From Bondarzewia mesenterica (taxonomy: Eukaryota; Basidiomycota; Agaricomycetes; Russulales; Bondarzewiaceae), in assembly GCA_004802705.1 (NCBI GenBank), contig SGPL01000067.1, forward strand, positions 25,456-89,455: DNA of 64,000 nucleotides. The letters run 5' to 3'. This document shows, in pieces, positions 10,764-23,402 of this stretch. A model generated the notes under the pieces. That model had not been told where the DNA came from and searched no databases. It worked only from the letters and a program-made list of their open reading frames with translations. The translations under genes were made by a program, and so were the position numbers. Positions within the stretch are counted from its first letter, which is position 1. Each line of letters opens with the position of its first letter.

Positions 10764-13199
10764 GGCATGTATAGGAAGCAGAATAGCTTCAGGGGTGCAA
10801 ATAGTCTACAAGATAATAGCACGAATACTTTTGTGCTTTCTAGACTCAGCACATTTNATAGCAATGTCAAGGCTCCTCAGTTGGGCATAGGATATCACAG
10901 TGGTCCATTGTTACTACAAGAAAATTTGTTTGATGATGATGAGAGATATTACTGANANGGAGGAAGAAATAGAGGTTATTATTAATGTGGTGCAAATGGA
11001 GATAACAATTGATAGTTGTAGTGGGGTAAGAGTCATGACTTATAATAGGNACCTNACAGAGGGAGATATTGATGCTTTTTATTGAGTTTTATTTAATCTT
11101 TGACTATTTTTGATACTTACTCTTTTATTTATAATTTGCTATGTGAGTTACTATTGAACAATCAATTGACAGAACTGTATTGTGGGCTAGCTTTATATAT
11201 ATCACAAAAATGTGAATTTCAAATACTATAAGATAAAAATAGCTAAGGGGAAAGAGAGAAGGTAGAAAAATAAGAAAGAAGNTAAATAAAAGTCTCACAT
11301 CTTTTTGATAGCTCCTGCACTCCTCACCTTATCAGATTGAAATTATTGTAAAAGTAAACTNGTTGGCTATTTATCTTAAAGAATGCACATCAGAAGTGTG
11401 CAGCACTGAGCTAATGATAGCAACTGTTCAAAGTGCTAGTGAGATAGTTTTTACCTGATCACTGCTACTGAAGGGATTTGATAGTATAAGTGGTAAAACA
11501 GATGATGCACAACATGTTGATATCAAATAGATAAAAGAAGGAGTGAGAGAGTGAGGGACTAAGATGAGTAGAATATAAAAAATGCAGTNATAATAGAGGG
11601 CCAGAAGAGTATCTGCGATGAGCAATAGTAGCTGAGTGGAAGATTTAAGTCATAAAAATTCTAGTGCACTCAATACTTGAATTTTCAAAGAGCAAATAGA
11701 TTAATTTTCAAATGTCAATCTTTCATTCAATTGATCTCCCTCAAAGGAAATACATTTTAGCTTATTGTGCATCATGACTTATTAAAATATGTATTGTTAT
11801 AGATAGTTTTTAATATAATTATAAATACTATGATAAATAGTTAGCAGTTTGATGTATGCAAAAACTTCACCATGGGCAATTGTACCTTGAGCTGCAGCAG
11901 GAGATAAAAGGCTGTAAAAGTAATAGAGATATGGTGNTGAATGTAGTAGAAAGTATATGCAATAAAATAGTCAAAGTGAGGCACACATGTCATTACAGNT
12001 ACAATAGATGCAAGCTGAGTGTATATGTGAGTAAAGAGATTAGTTACAAAGTATGCACAAAGCATCATTAGAGCTTCTTTCCTATATTAGGGATTAGCAG
12101 TTGCTTTTAAAGAAATAAAACACTATTAATATTAGAATACAGAGAATGATAGAGAAATGCCTTTAAATAGAGCAATGTATTTTTAACTGAGGGTGTATCA
12201 GTAAGTGAGGGATTTTTTAAACCTTGTTTTGAGCCTTATGCAATAAGCAATGAGTAGCAGGAGTTATCAGCATCTACTACAAGATTGAGGATATGAGTAA
12301 TAATGAGTAAGTGGAGAAATGAGATGAGCAGGGGAAGAACAAGAGGCATAGGCTAAGAAGCTAATAATATTGTGCTTAGATGGCACATAGTGAGTTNAAT
12401 AGGGCTACAAAGATGCATCAAGTTGCTGTTAGCTCACTTCAGATAAAAAAGATGNGAGAGATATCTACCTTTATAAAGAGAATAACAAAATGGCTCATAC
12501 ACTGGGTGCGTGCATTTTCAGTGATAGAGAATCATATTATTGAGTGTGTGACCTTAAATTTAGGTGTCAGGCTCAATAAGACTAGAGAAGGAATGAAAGA
12601 ATAGCAGCAGCATTAGAATGACTCATAGCAGTTGTAAAAATGAATGTCAGAGTGGTGGGGTAATCTTATCATACAANGTGTGTGCTTAAGAGCTACATGG
12701 TGTGTGTCTACAAGTAGTGAGATAATTATAATATNTATTGATAAGACACTGAGCATGATGNGAAAGGTAAATAAAGGCCACCATAGTGGCCACTATACTT
12801 GTAGTATATATATATAAATTATATGACTAAAATATATCAAAAAATCTAAAAACTAATTAAAATCATGTGACTAGAATATATCAAAACATGTAATAATAAT
12901 GTATATAAATTAAAAATTAAAAAAGTAGCTGCAAATAATTATTGTAATAGTTTTATATAATTATATATAATAGTACTTTATTTTAAGTACATTTAGTTAT
13001 ATTTNAAATGAATATGGCTCCTCTAGAAGTATANAGACCATGGTCACTTCTTATTANTAAGAGACTCTGGATGTCCGTATAGTAAACTTCAATTAAAAAA
13101 AAGTAGATCAGGATGTGTAGGTCTAGAATCTCCTCATATCTATTAGGGCTTATAATGTCTCTACAATTTTGGCCATATGCAAGAGGTACATCAAGGCAT
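10764..13199. other. AT-rich DNA without a recognisable gene
   Basis: Short open stretches occur by chance, but none has a domain, a plausible start or splice structure. CpG is nearly absent. A very AT-rich segment lies at 12,790-13,010 (ATATATATAAATTATATG and similar). I see no transposon ends here. Confidence 0.5.
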
Positions 13200-14265
13200 A
13201 GGTGGCCTTTGAGGCCTNTTAAGAAGCCTTTCAATTGCTAGACTTAGCAACAAATCTTCGATTAGTAGAGCAATAAGCTAGTCAAAAGCAAAATGCTACA
13301 ATCTACCAACAAAATCACTTTGACCTTTTAGATATCTATAATATTCAAAAAGAGAGGAGTAAGTCCTNCTTCTTTAGCATAAAATTATATATTTATGATA
13401 TTTATAGTGCTCAGCTAAACAGTATATCAGTTNAAGCTCACTGTGAGTAAAATCTGAGTAAAAAGGTGAGTTTTCTGAGGAAGCACCACTTAGCTATCTA
13501 CTAAGATCAAGATAAGAAGATACAGTGAGTAATTATATATTATTNTTATGATGTTATTAATAATAAGCAAATAATTAAGATNATCACTTTTGACTCAAGT
13601 GGACTGTCTATCTTAGAACACCTCAGCTAAAGTCCTTGCTGACCTCAATAAGTCTTNGTGTTAGCTTAAAAATAAAATTGTGGCCTTTTAAAAAGATGTA
13701 GAAAAGTACATAGGCCTAGTTGATGTAGGCATTGAGTGGAAAGACATTTTGATCAACCTCTTTTTAACCCTAAAACAAATAATGAATAGCTCATCTCTAA
13801 AGAATTAATAAAAAAAGATGAGNATGATATCACTGATATTGTCCTCACTGAAAAATATCCATTGCCCTTCTCTCTATGCTTAGCTTAATGAGGTGCATAN
13901 AATTGGGTCTGGAGGAGATGGCCAAGCTAAAGCTAGAGCTATAAAAAGGTTAAATGAATAATACCCTCCATCACATCTATATTAGTGTGGCTCAAAAGTT
14001 CTTCCTCTTTTACAGCTCTGTGAGACAAGCAAATAGCCTGAAGAAGAAGATACAAGCTTAAAATGAGGCCTTANTCTTAAAAAGCAATATTCAAGAGCAT
14101 TCTTAAATCTATATAGTATGTTAGTGAGTAATACTTCACTTAAGGGCTAATATTAACTTACTTAACATGTATAAGGTCATAAAAAAGGAGCACCTCAAGG
14201 CTAGCATGATGATCAAGAAACTCAATTATCTCANTCACNAAAAAGAAAGTCTATCATAAATTTGA
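13200..14265 (+). pseudogene. Unidentified decayed coding remnant
   Basis: Several neighbouring stretches in changing frames look protein-like: EAFQLLDLATNLRLVEQ followed after a stop by ASQKQNATIYQQNHFDLLDI near 13,207-13,330, VRQANSLKKKIQA near 14,020-14,060, and VIKKEHLKASMMIKKLNYL near 14,170-14,235. The spacing and helical character suggest one old gene, most likely from a transposon. I cannot name the family. Stops interrupt all frames. Confidence 0.3.
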
Positions 14266-14819
14266 AATATAAATATTTCTTAANATATAATGAATAATAA
14301 ATAAATAAATAAATGTANGTGTTTTTCATATCTTGTTCACAAATCTCACTAATATGCTGCACTATTATCGCCTCACTCATACTCTCATTGTCTGACTCAT
14401 ACTATCTCCATTTAATACATATTCTCACCACTCAGCCAATGATCTTGCTGTCAGCTTAATTTATCACATTCACTGGCTCTAAGCAAAAGCTCTTAGGGAT
14501 TGATGATAAGAGTAGTTCAATTTATTAATAAATGAGATAGATTAGATAGTACAATGCTTTTTAAGTAANAGAGATGTATGGGGAGTTTATCTGAGCATGG
14601 CATGATAAAATATTATAAAAAAAGCCTAAATACCATGCTTATACCATAAAGCAAAAAGAGATGTAGAACTGATTTGCTATTCAAGCATTAGGGGAGTTTA
14701 AAAAGGCCAAGAATTATATTACTTAGTTTAAATAAATTAGCTAACTATTAATAATATCATCATGGTATATCTTAATTGAGCCAAAGGTGCTAATACCTTT
14801 CAATAACTTACTCAAAGTG
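14266..14819. other. AT-rich spacer, nothing recognised
   Basis: Contains a short TAAATAAATAAATAAATG run at about 14,299-14,316 and no gene, repeat family or element end that I can identify. Confidence 0.45.
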
Positions 14820-14945
14820 TCAAAAATGAGGAACAAAAAATAGAAAATGGGGAATAGTAAATAAAAAATTAGGAATAGGGAAATAGAGAGTGAAGAAATA
14901 AAGAACAGAGAAATAGAGAATAAAGAACAAGAAGGGGTAAAGTAG
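14820..14945. repeat. Purine-rich imperfect short tandem repeat
   Basis: Units such as GGAAATAGAGAGTGAAGAAA, GAACAGAGAAATAGAGAATA and AAGAACAGAG repeat with a variable 20-25 bp spacing on a strand almost without pyrimidines other than T. Looks like a low-complexity minisatellite. Confidence 0.5.
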
Positions 14946-15029
14946 TAATTCTTTNTTGAATGCCCTNTAGTTCAATTGAGAGGAACTATACATGGAGAGC
15001 AGGCAGAGTAAATATCTTTTTACAGAATC

Positions 15030-15600
15030 CATAGCCAAACTGTCAGNGATNTAGAATGATGAGCAAGCAAAATATTGTGATTTTATTTTAAGCTCAGCTA
15101 AACTATCAAAAATAAGCAATAGTAAATAAGCAAAGTATTTCATACTCAGCTGAACTATTAGAGATAGGCAATAGTGAGTGAGCAAAATATTTCATACTCA
15201 GCTAAACTATCAGAGATNGTGCATAGTGATTAAATAAAATATAGTTAGAATATTCAGTCAAACTATCAGAGATAGGCAATAGTGAGCAAACAAAATATTT
15301 TATACTCAGCTGAATTGTCAGAGATGGTGTATGGTAAGCAGATAAAAAGTAGTTAAAATGCTCAGCTAAATCATCGAAGATAAGCAACAGTGAGCAAATA
15401 AGCTCTCAGTATCTTGCCCTAGGCNGAACTATCTNTATAGGTGTGTGGTAAAAAGTAGCTTAATTGTTAGAGATGAGTTATATATCTATTGGCTGAGCTC
15501 AGCTTGGCTATTAACATCAGTCAAAAAGCATAATTAGCTAGAGCATCATAGATGATATCAGGGCATTAAATAGGCTTATAATTATACCATGATGTCTAAG
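15030..15600. repeat. Second copy of the minisatellite unit with its tail
   Basis: About seven copies of CTCAGCTAAACTATCAGAGA followed by TAGGCAATAGTGAGCAAA lie at 15,030-15,420 with a 55-70 bp period. They are followed by ATTAACATCAGTCAAAAAGC and TAGAGCATCATAGATGATAT. Order and orientation match 890-1,480, so the whole unit was duplicated or belongs to one repeat family. Confidence 0.7.
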
Positions 15601-17191
15601 AGAAGACAATGAGCATGCTAAACATCTTGAAAAGAAAAAGAAAAGGTCTATATATATACGAAGAAGGCTGAGTTACAACTGTAAGCCTATAAACTATTGA
15701 GCTGTATAAATGACTCACATATAATTGCATATAAAGGTGACTCATATTAGTAATTATAACTACTTGTATGAATGACACATATTGTTACAAGCATAAGCTT
15801 TAGTTAAAGAATGATATAAATAAAAGCTCATCTCAGTTACATACAAAGATAATGTGTTTGAATATACTTGCAGTCTTAAGTCATGTGACTGAGTCTCCAT
15901 TCTATTAGAAGTGCAATGTTGTATGACCTCTATCTCAATAAGGATAAAATAAGTATCCAAAAAAATGAAACATGATGTAAAAGATAGAAGGAATTATAAA
16001 TAAAAGGATCAATATATAGTGATGAAGGTATATCAATCAATATGTAAATTAATATAAAAAAGTTTATATGTCTTCAAGACATTGTTGCTCATCTATGTTT
16101 GCTATACTACTAATTTGAATTTAAGAATAAGAAAAGGGTTGTGGTGGATAAATGATATTAGAATAATGTTAGCAAGATGTTTGCTATCCTTATATGACCT
16201 CAAGTTTTTGTATATCAAATGATTTCTCTCTGAGCTATTCATAAATAGTGCAAACTATTTAATATATACAATGTGATCAGGATACTAAATATCAGCTGAA
16301 AATATAGCTATGATACCTCACTTTAAGATGCAAAATATAGTGCAAACTTGTGCAACTGAGTATCCTAATAATACAATAAATAACTATAGAATAGACTTAA
16401 AATATAGCATTTACAATTTACTTTAAACACTGTGTAAGTGTTCATTGATATTTTATTTAATAAATATGATATTAAACTATGTGAAAACTTTGTTACTATA
16501 CTTCATTCATCATGCTGACCTAATTAATGAACTACAGTGGTTGTAAATACCTCAAGAGATCAAGTATAAGAGTACTACAGGGTAGAGGTAGAGGTATAGA
16601 TTGGTATACCTTTTAACCCCTATACTCTTTATAAAGGGTATGTAAAGGGTATTGATGTAAAACAGGTACNTGAGATCTCCACTGCCTTAATAATTATAGC
16701 TAGTAAAGTGCCTATATTTGCTTTGACATAAGTTTAAATTTAAAATTTACAGTATTTTGCAGTTATTAAATAATCTCATTGATCTTGAAACTAAGCTAAA
16801 ACTTCTAAAACTTGACCTAGACTACCAAACTATACCCTTTTTATCATAGTACACTTTATCAGTTGCTTATTATTGCACAATATGCAAATATTAATAGCAC
16901 TAATTATTTTCTCTCTGTAAAAGCTAAATATATGCTTATTACTCATTATTAGCTATGTATAATTAATTATGCNATTCATTAGACTTTGGGACACTGAATG
17001 AGCTTATTTAATGTCTTTCACTTGACTNTTGCAATGTTGAGCTAAAAATACCTATAAAAGCTACATTTTAATATAAAGCATGCTNATAAATCTGTANTCA
17101 TTCATATACCTTTACATATTTTGATTCTTACAGACTTTNAAACATGTTCTCTTCACCTCTTCTTTAAACTTACACTAGCCATATCATCAAA
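15601..17191. other. AT-rich DNA without a gene; CpG-free
   Basis: No coding remnant is recognised. From 16,081 to 17,040 I found no CG dinucleotide at all. A short inverted pair (TATACTCTTTATAAAGGGTA) lies near 16,620. Confidence 0.5.
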
Positions 17192-19840
17192 ATGACTGAA
17201 AAAGTTCTTGTTAGAAAGCATAAGATAGCAGATGAGTTATTAGCCTCTACATCAAAAAAGCTCAAACTTATCACAATAATGACTTCTAAGTTGATAGAAC
17301 ACAAGGCATCAACCTCCTTCATTCATACTGCATCAAATTATATGGTGTTATTACCACTAAGATGTTAANAATCAACCTTCTCTATTTATGTTGCATCAAG
17401 TTAAGCAGTATAATTACTGTCAAACTTTCTAATATCATCAAGATAGGCCTCAACAGNCATGCATCTATTTAAACTCAAGAAGAAGAGGATGATGAACAAG
17501 CTGAATATGACATCATCAATATTAATATAAAACTTAATGAGTTATTCTATGAGGCATGCACACATCTGTCAAATACTCACTATATTATAGCATGCCTCTC
17601 AAAATACTGGATGTCACCTATTTATGCCTTCTTTAGTACAACTTTAGTGATTGAATATATTTAAAGTCAATAATGTCACATCTTAAAGTATTTTAAAAAG
17701 AGCTGTAAGATAATAGTATACTGTTATCTTAATAAGTCTAATACAGCATTAATAAATAATATACACAAGCNTATTGTAAAATGTTGGGAGCAAGAAGCTT
17801 TTGAAGAAGCTATGAATATGAGATCAACAGATGAGGTGCATAATGTGGTGGGTATNAAAAAGGATGATATCATTATAGTGGCCTTCAAAAGGATAGGGAA
17901 GAGAAAGGTGCAATATTTGCATTGTCAACACACTAAGATAGAGTTAAGGTCAGCCTACAAGCAGTATAGCATAGTGATAGTGTAGTATCACTAACTCAAT
18001 ATTATAGGGCAGAGATCATCTNTTAGATGTTTAAAAGCCTGTGGTCATTCAACATAATCAAAGACTGGGATTTTTAGTCATTAATAAAGATCAGAAGGTC
18101 AAAATATTACTTAATGTCACTTTTAACTATCTTATGTGATGTGCATCTTGTCTTCACTAATTATCATTAATGCATATCAAAAATGCTTCAGATGAGTATT
18201 GAATATCTCTGTAATGNATAATAGAAATCATCTAATGGATAAAAATATGACAGAGACCTCAATTTTATAATAGATGCATAAAGCTCTCCTAATCATCATA
18301 CATTTTTCATGATCTCAGTCTATTTTAAATAAAACAATGAGCTATGCTGTATTCTNCTTGAGGTTTTCAAGATAGCTAAAGTGAGTACATCATACTGCTT
18401 GTGTNTTTTGAGTGACTGATTAAACATTGAATATTATCTAGTCTCATAGTAGTAAAAAAACTTGCAGAAGTTTTTNCAATAATACTAAAAAAAATTTAGA
18501 ACAAAGAGAAGATTAGTATTGTAGCATAAAAATAATGTCAAATANTTATCTTATTACTACAGATTCTTAGCATTACTTGCGACAATGCCTTAAATAATAA
18601 TAAGATGATCATNAAATTGAAAATACTCCTCATGACTTTTTTTCAGTAAGAAAAGCTATATTAAATATTTCCTATACATTGTCAATCTCATCATTAAGTC
18701 CCTCTTTAAGTAGTTTAATATATCTTTTAGGCAAGAATTAAGTGACATGATGTTCAATAATGTACACCAGCTAATTTAAGAGCTGGTCAATGATTTAGAG
18801 ATAGAGAAAGTAATAACTCAAATAGAGAGTCAATCACTACCAGGGAGTGATAAAAATAATGATATAGATGGGTTTATGGATGAAATAAAAACATATTAGA
18901 GATTGAGCATAATAAGCTGAAAAATAGCATTATACTTATCTAGCTTGCATTGGTTAAAGTATGTGTACACTAAGTGAGATCAAAGTTTGAATCTCTATCA
19001 ACTTTAATCACATAGCTTAAACTTTACACTCAAGTACTACTGTGCACTAAACTAACTCACAGTCAATCACAATATGAATTTGTGAGCTTTTGAGCTCATA
19101 AAGTAGAGTGAGATATCACAAAATAGCTACAAGATATTTTAAAGGTGTATATCTGCCAATTACCTTGTGTCTAATATCTGGTTGATATTTTGCACTAGGT
19201 GCACCTTCAGATTCTTAAATAGGTAACAATTTTCTTCTCATGAGGTACCCTCAATCTTGCCAATGTCATCCTCACTATGAACCTCATTGATCAATCACTA
19301 GCTACTAATTTCTTGAAGTATCACATATATAATCCAGCTATTCATGCATCTCTTATTATAGCAAAAAGAACCCTCAAAGCTGACTGATACATCCATAATT
19401 TATTACATCACCATGAGTATATTTGTTTAGCTTATTACTTGATAATTACTGATAGCTTTTATATCTCACAATAGTTTTGCACCCTCAATATAGACTGAAT
19501 TACTTTGCAGAGGTTAAATGAGAGTAAGAGTAAAATATGGTGCAGAGAAGGCTATTTATAAGGAGTATGCACATTCATATGCCTCAATAGAGATTGAGAA
19601 TATTAGCAATGATAATGTGGACAAAGATCTTGCAATATTTCTCATGTGGTATATTCATTTGTTATTACACATTGGCACTCCACTTTATTCAAACTTATTG
19701 CTGATACTTACCACAGTCAAAAAGTGTGAACATATTTGATAACATGCTGTCACTCAAGCTACTTAAGCATTCTGCATTAAATAATGAGTTAGATGCTTAC
19801 CTCAAGATTGATGTCGAGGTAGTTCAAGATTCACTTTAAT
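17192..19840 (+). pseudogene. hAT-family transposase remnant with BED finger
   Basis: The segments follow the order of the hAT transposases common in mushrooms. An N-terminal basic region starts at 17,192 (MTEKVLVRKHKIADE). A BED-finger-like part at about 17,600-17,810 reads MSPIYAFF, then CYLNKSNTALINNIH and KCWEQEAFEEA. At about 18,240-18,300 comes IDA followed by SSPNHHTF, matching the DAWTSPNH block. ILSITCDNALNNNKMI (about 18,558-18,610) and YIVNLIIKSLFK (about 18,675) match the catalytic-core blocks. TLNLANVILTMNLIDQ (about 19,250) matches the C-terminal dimerisation part. Many stops; dead. Terminal inverted repeats were not found. Confidence 0.72.
18941..19030 (+). other. tRNA-like segment (possible SINE head)
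   Basis: TAGCTTGCATTGGTTAAAGT resembles a Pol III A box, and AGTTTGAATCTC about 45 bases later resembles a B box (GGTTCGAATCTC with C-to-T change). No convincing cloverleaf can be drawn. It interrupts the hAT remnant, as a short retroposon insertion would. Confidence 0.25.
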
Positions 19841-21229
19841 ATTAGCATGAATATCATTCAAAGCAGCTTTAGTTGACATACACAGTACCTAACTACTTGA
19901 CTATTCTTAATAAGTCTCAATATATACATCATGTCTTCTTGATTAGCTAATTTATATTAAACATAGGTATTTCTATTAATGTAGAATGCATATTCAGCTG
20001 AGGAAGGTTATTATTCTCTCATATTTGCAATCATCTTTCTATACAGTTAATGCAGACACTCTTATGCCTTAAAAAATGGAGCTTACAAGGCCTTATAAAG
20101 AATATAGATGTTAAACTGATAGTTTTGAGGCCTAAACTTAAAGGTGATGAAAAATTAAAGCTTAAGGATAGTTGAGCTAGCATTGTTAAAGAATAACTAT
20201 AACATATTGCACTTAGATACTTTAATTGATGGCAGTAAATTCTACATACCTTTAGCTGAATATCCTCTGAGGTATAATATCCTTCAAAACTTCTGAGACC
20301 TCAATTATACCCTGACTCCTAATTACTCCCAGATTGAGAGATAAAGGTCCAAAAAGATAAGGATAAGGGTGCAACTATCAGTACTCAGGGGTTTACCTCT
20401 ATAGTTCACTAGGCTCAATATACACAGCATTTATAGTATTTGGCACATCGAGGCTTTAGAGATCATTATTTTAGAATTTCATTTTAAATCAGATATAGAC
20501 AGTTCAGAAGAGCAAGTGCAGCATGCTTATAGCAATTTGAACTCTAGCATTTGACAAATCATAAAAGTGCATTCATGTAATAAGTGGGGAAAATCAACAG
20601 CACTATAATTACTAACTGACATTTTGAATAAAATATGCTTAACATTTAGAAACTGAGCTATCTTAAGATAGAGATGACATTTTATAGTTGAAAAAAGAAT
20701 GTTGATGATGAGAATATAGCTATGAAGTCACTATTACATAAATAGCTTATAGAATTATATTTTCTCCTTTTATGAGAGCTATCAAGTTATCTGCAAGTAT
20801 TCATCTTTTTAATTTGATATATAGTAGGTGTCTTTTGTTAGATTTATATGTAGCTATTCTATATAAGCTATATTATAGTTGTCTATTATCTTAAACTGTT
20901 TGATAAAAGTTATAAAGTATGAGAGTGAATGAATCTTTAAGACTTTGAAGTTTGCATGAATTCCAAGTTGCATAAAGATGTCCTTTTTCTCATAGAACTA
21001 GTGAAAAAAATCATCTATATATTAAAGTGTCTTTGTATTATGAGATGGATACTATGTGAAGTATGCAAAATTTAGCAATCTATGAATGGCACAAACGAGG
21101 TAGTGAAGTGAGAGGTTATTAGATAAGAGCAAATTAATAATGCACATTATTTAATCACTTGCTACTGTCAAATGTGCATTTTTGCCAACTGAGACTGTTT
21201 AGTAAACTTAAGCCTAATTAGCATCTCAC
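19841..21229. other. AT-rich DNA, no gene recognised
   Basis: May include the 3' end of the hAT element, but neither its terminal repeat nor an 8-bp duplication was found. No other feature is supported. Confidence 0.4.
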
Positions 21230-21640
21230 TGAGGGTTTATACAGTTAAGCTCAATATCTCAATAAGCTAGTCTAAAACTGCTGGGCCTAGCAAAATCACA
21301 AGTATTTTAGGGGTCATTGATGACTATTTGAGATTGCTGAGCTCAACAAAGAGAAAAATAGTGTAGGGGCTATCAATGAGCATTTAAAATAGATGAGCTA
21401 AGTAAAATGAAAAATAGCATAGGGGCTATCAGTGAGCATCTAAGATGAGTAGGCTTAGCAAAATAAAAAATAGCATGAGAGTTACTGATGACAGTCTGAG
21501 ATGAGTGGGCTCAGCAAAATAAAAAAAATTATAAGAGTCACCAGCAATCATCTGAGATAAGTGGGCTTAGTAAAATAAAAAATAATATAGAGGTTATTTG
21601 TAATTATCTCAGACAACTAGGCTTAGTAAAATAAAAATTA
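21230..21640. repeat. about 62-bp tandem repeat, 6-7 copies
   Basis: Units contain GGGCTTAGCAAAATAAAAAA, TAGCATAGGGGCTATCAGTG and AGCATCTGAGATGAGT. The last copies extend into the left arm of the palindrome that follows, and their reverse complement occurs at 24,300-24,390. Confidence 0.7.
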
Positions 21641-22622
21641 TTACCAAATATATTAGTGATTATCTGAGATAACAAGGCCTTAAATAATACAATTTATATC
21701 ATTATAAGACTATCTAAGATAGTTGAGCCAGAGAATCATCTTGATGAGCATATTTTAGATAGTTAGCTTTAATATTTTAACAAGATCATTTAAGACTGTT
21801 TAAATTATTATTTTACTAAGAGAGTTATCTCAGTGAGACCACCTGATACTATTTAGCCTATTATTTCACCAAAGGAATTATCTCAGTGAGAATACTTAAA
21901 ATTATTCAGCCTATTATCTTGCTAAGGAATTATCTCAATAAGCATGTTTTAAAATGTTAAGCTTAATATCTCAATAAGACTACTTAAAACTATTTAGCTT
22001 ATTATTTTGCTAAGTCATGAAGTAGCATTATCAGTAATAGTCAGCCATCTTAGATGTTTGCTCATCAGTGAGAATAACTANCTCCTTAACTAGCCTTAGT
22101 GATAAGAAGGCATGGTCCTATATTTACTNATTTCTCTAGTGATATATAATGTTTAATAATCCACAACCTATAGNTCATTCTTGAAGATGTTTGTAATACT
22201 CACTGACAGGACTGCATTCTCTTATCAGTGAAAGAGATTGCTTTGTTAATAATTTAGATTGTCTTGTTGACTGATCTCAATAATAAAATAGCTTAATTTT
22301 GCTTCTATTTATCTTTTTGATGATATATAACACTCAATAATCTATAACACATAGCTCATTCCTCAAGATGTTTATGATACTTACTGATGAGGTTATATTC
22401 TTTAGTTTGTAAAAGAGATTGCTTTATTGGTGATTTAGCTTGCCTTGCTGACTAGTNTTAGCAACAAAATAGCATAATTTTGCTCTTATTTACCTTTNTG
22501 ATGATATATAGCATTTAATAATTAATAGCCCACATCTTATTCTTGAAGATATTAATGATACTTATTAATGAGGTTGCATTCTCTAGTCAGTGAGAGAGAT
22601 TGCTTTACTAGTGATTCAGATA
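21560..22622. repeat. Left arm of a large inverted repeat
   Basis: Reverse complement of 23,403-24,390 with many substitutions. For example GGTTATTTGTAATTATCTCA here pairs with TGAGATAGTCACAAATAACC there, and AGTAGCATTATCAGTAATAG with CTATNACTGATAATGCTACT. This arm contains three copies of a roughly 185-bp unit (about 22,130, 22,318 and 22,500) holding GATGATATATAACACTCAAT and AAAGAGATTGCTTTATTGGT. No gene is visible. Confidence 0.75.
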
Positions 22623-23402
22623 TAATTGAGCATAACATAAATAAAAGGCCTTGCATATTCTATATATTATTATATATAATAATCATATAGGTGTTTTATC
22701 CTAACTNATATTGGGCTTCATATATACTAAAATTTATTAATANTAAACAGTAACATGAAATTTTAAAATATGAATGGATATGATTTTAAAAATATTAATT
22801 TTAACATTTAAAGCTGCATTTTATTAGAATCAATAGCAAGATCACGCCCTTTGAGATGTGGACACATTATTTTAAACTATGTAGCTAATATAAAGAGACA
22901 TATAGGCAACTAGCTTAATGTGCTTNCAAATAGATGAAAATATATATAATCTCAATAAATGTGATAGATATGTGCTACTATCTATCCTTCATTAAATGTG
23001 ACTAGTCAAGAATTATACACTACTATGAGAAAGTATTACTCTTGATAAAAATAAAACTATTGCATATCACTAAAAGCAAATTGTGAGCTATAGTNAAATA
23101 AATTAATTATAAAAGCTCATTAGCAAAGCATTCTTAATGGATTATAAAGACTGCAGACTTAGTAGTAATAATAGTAAATATGTATGACTATAAATCATAG
23201 TTTATATATATATAAAGATCTCAAACTACTAAAAGCTTATTTGTGTGTAGAATCAGACCTGCTAGTCACTAAAGTTTATTGATAAAAGGAACTTTATATT
23301 CAACATGACAATGCAATCTTACTAGTGAGAGAATATAATATTATTGATAAAAGAATGCATTTAATATGAATAAGTTTATACAACATCAAAAATATAAACA
23401 AA
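22623..23402. other. Spacer between palindrome arms
   Basis: About 780 bp of AT-rich DNA separating the two inverted arms. No coding signal, no element ends. Confidence 0.5.
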
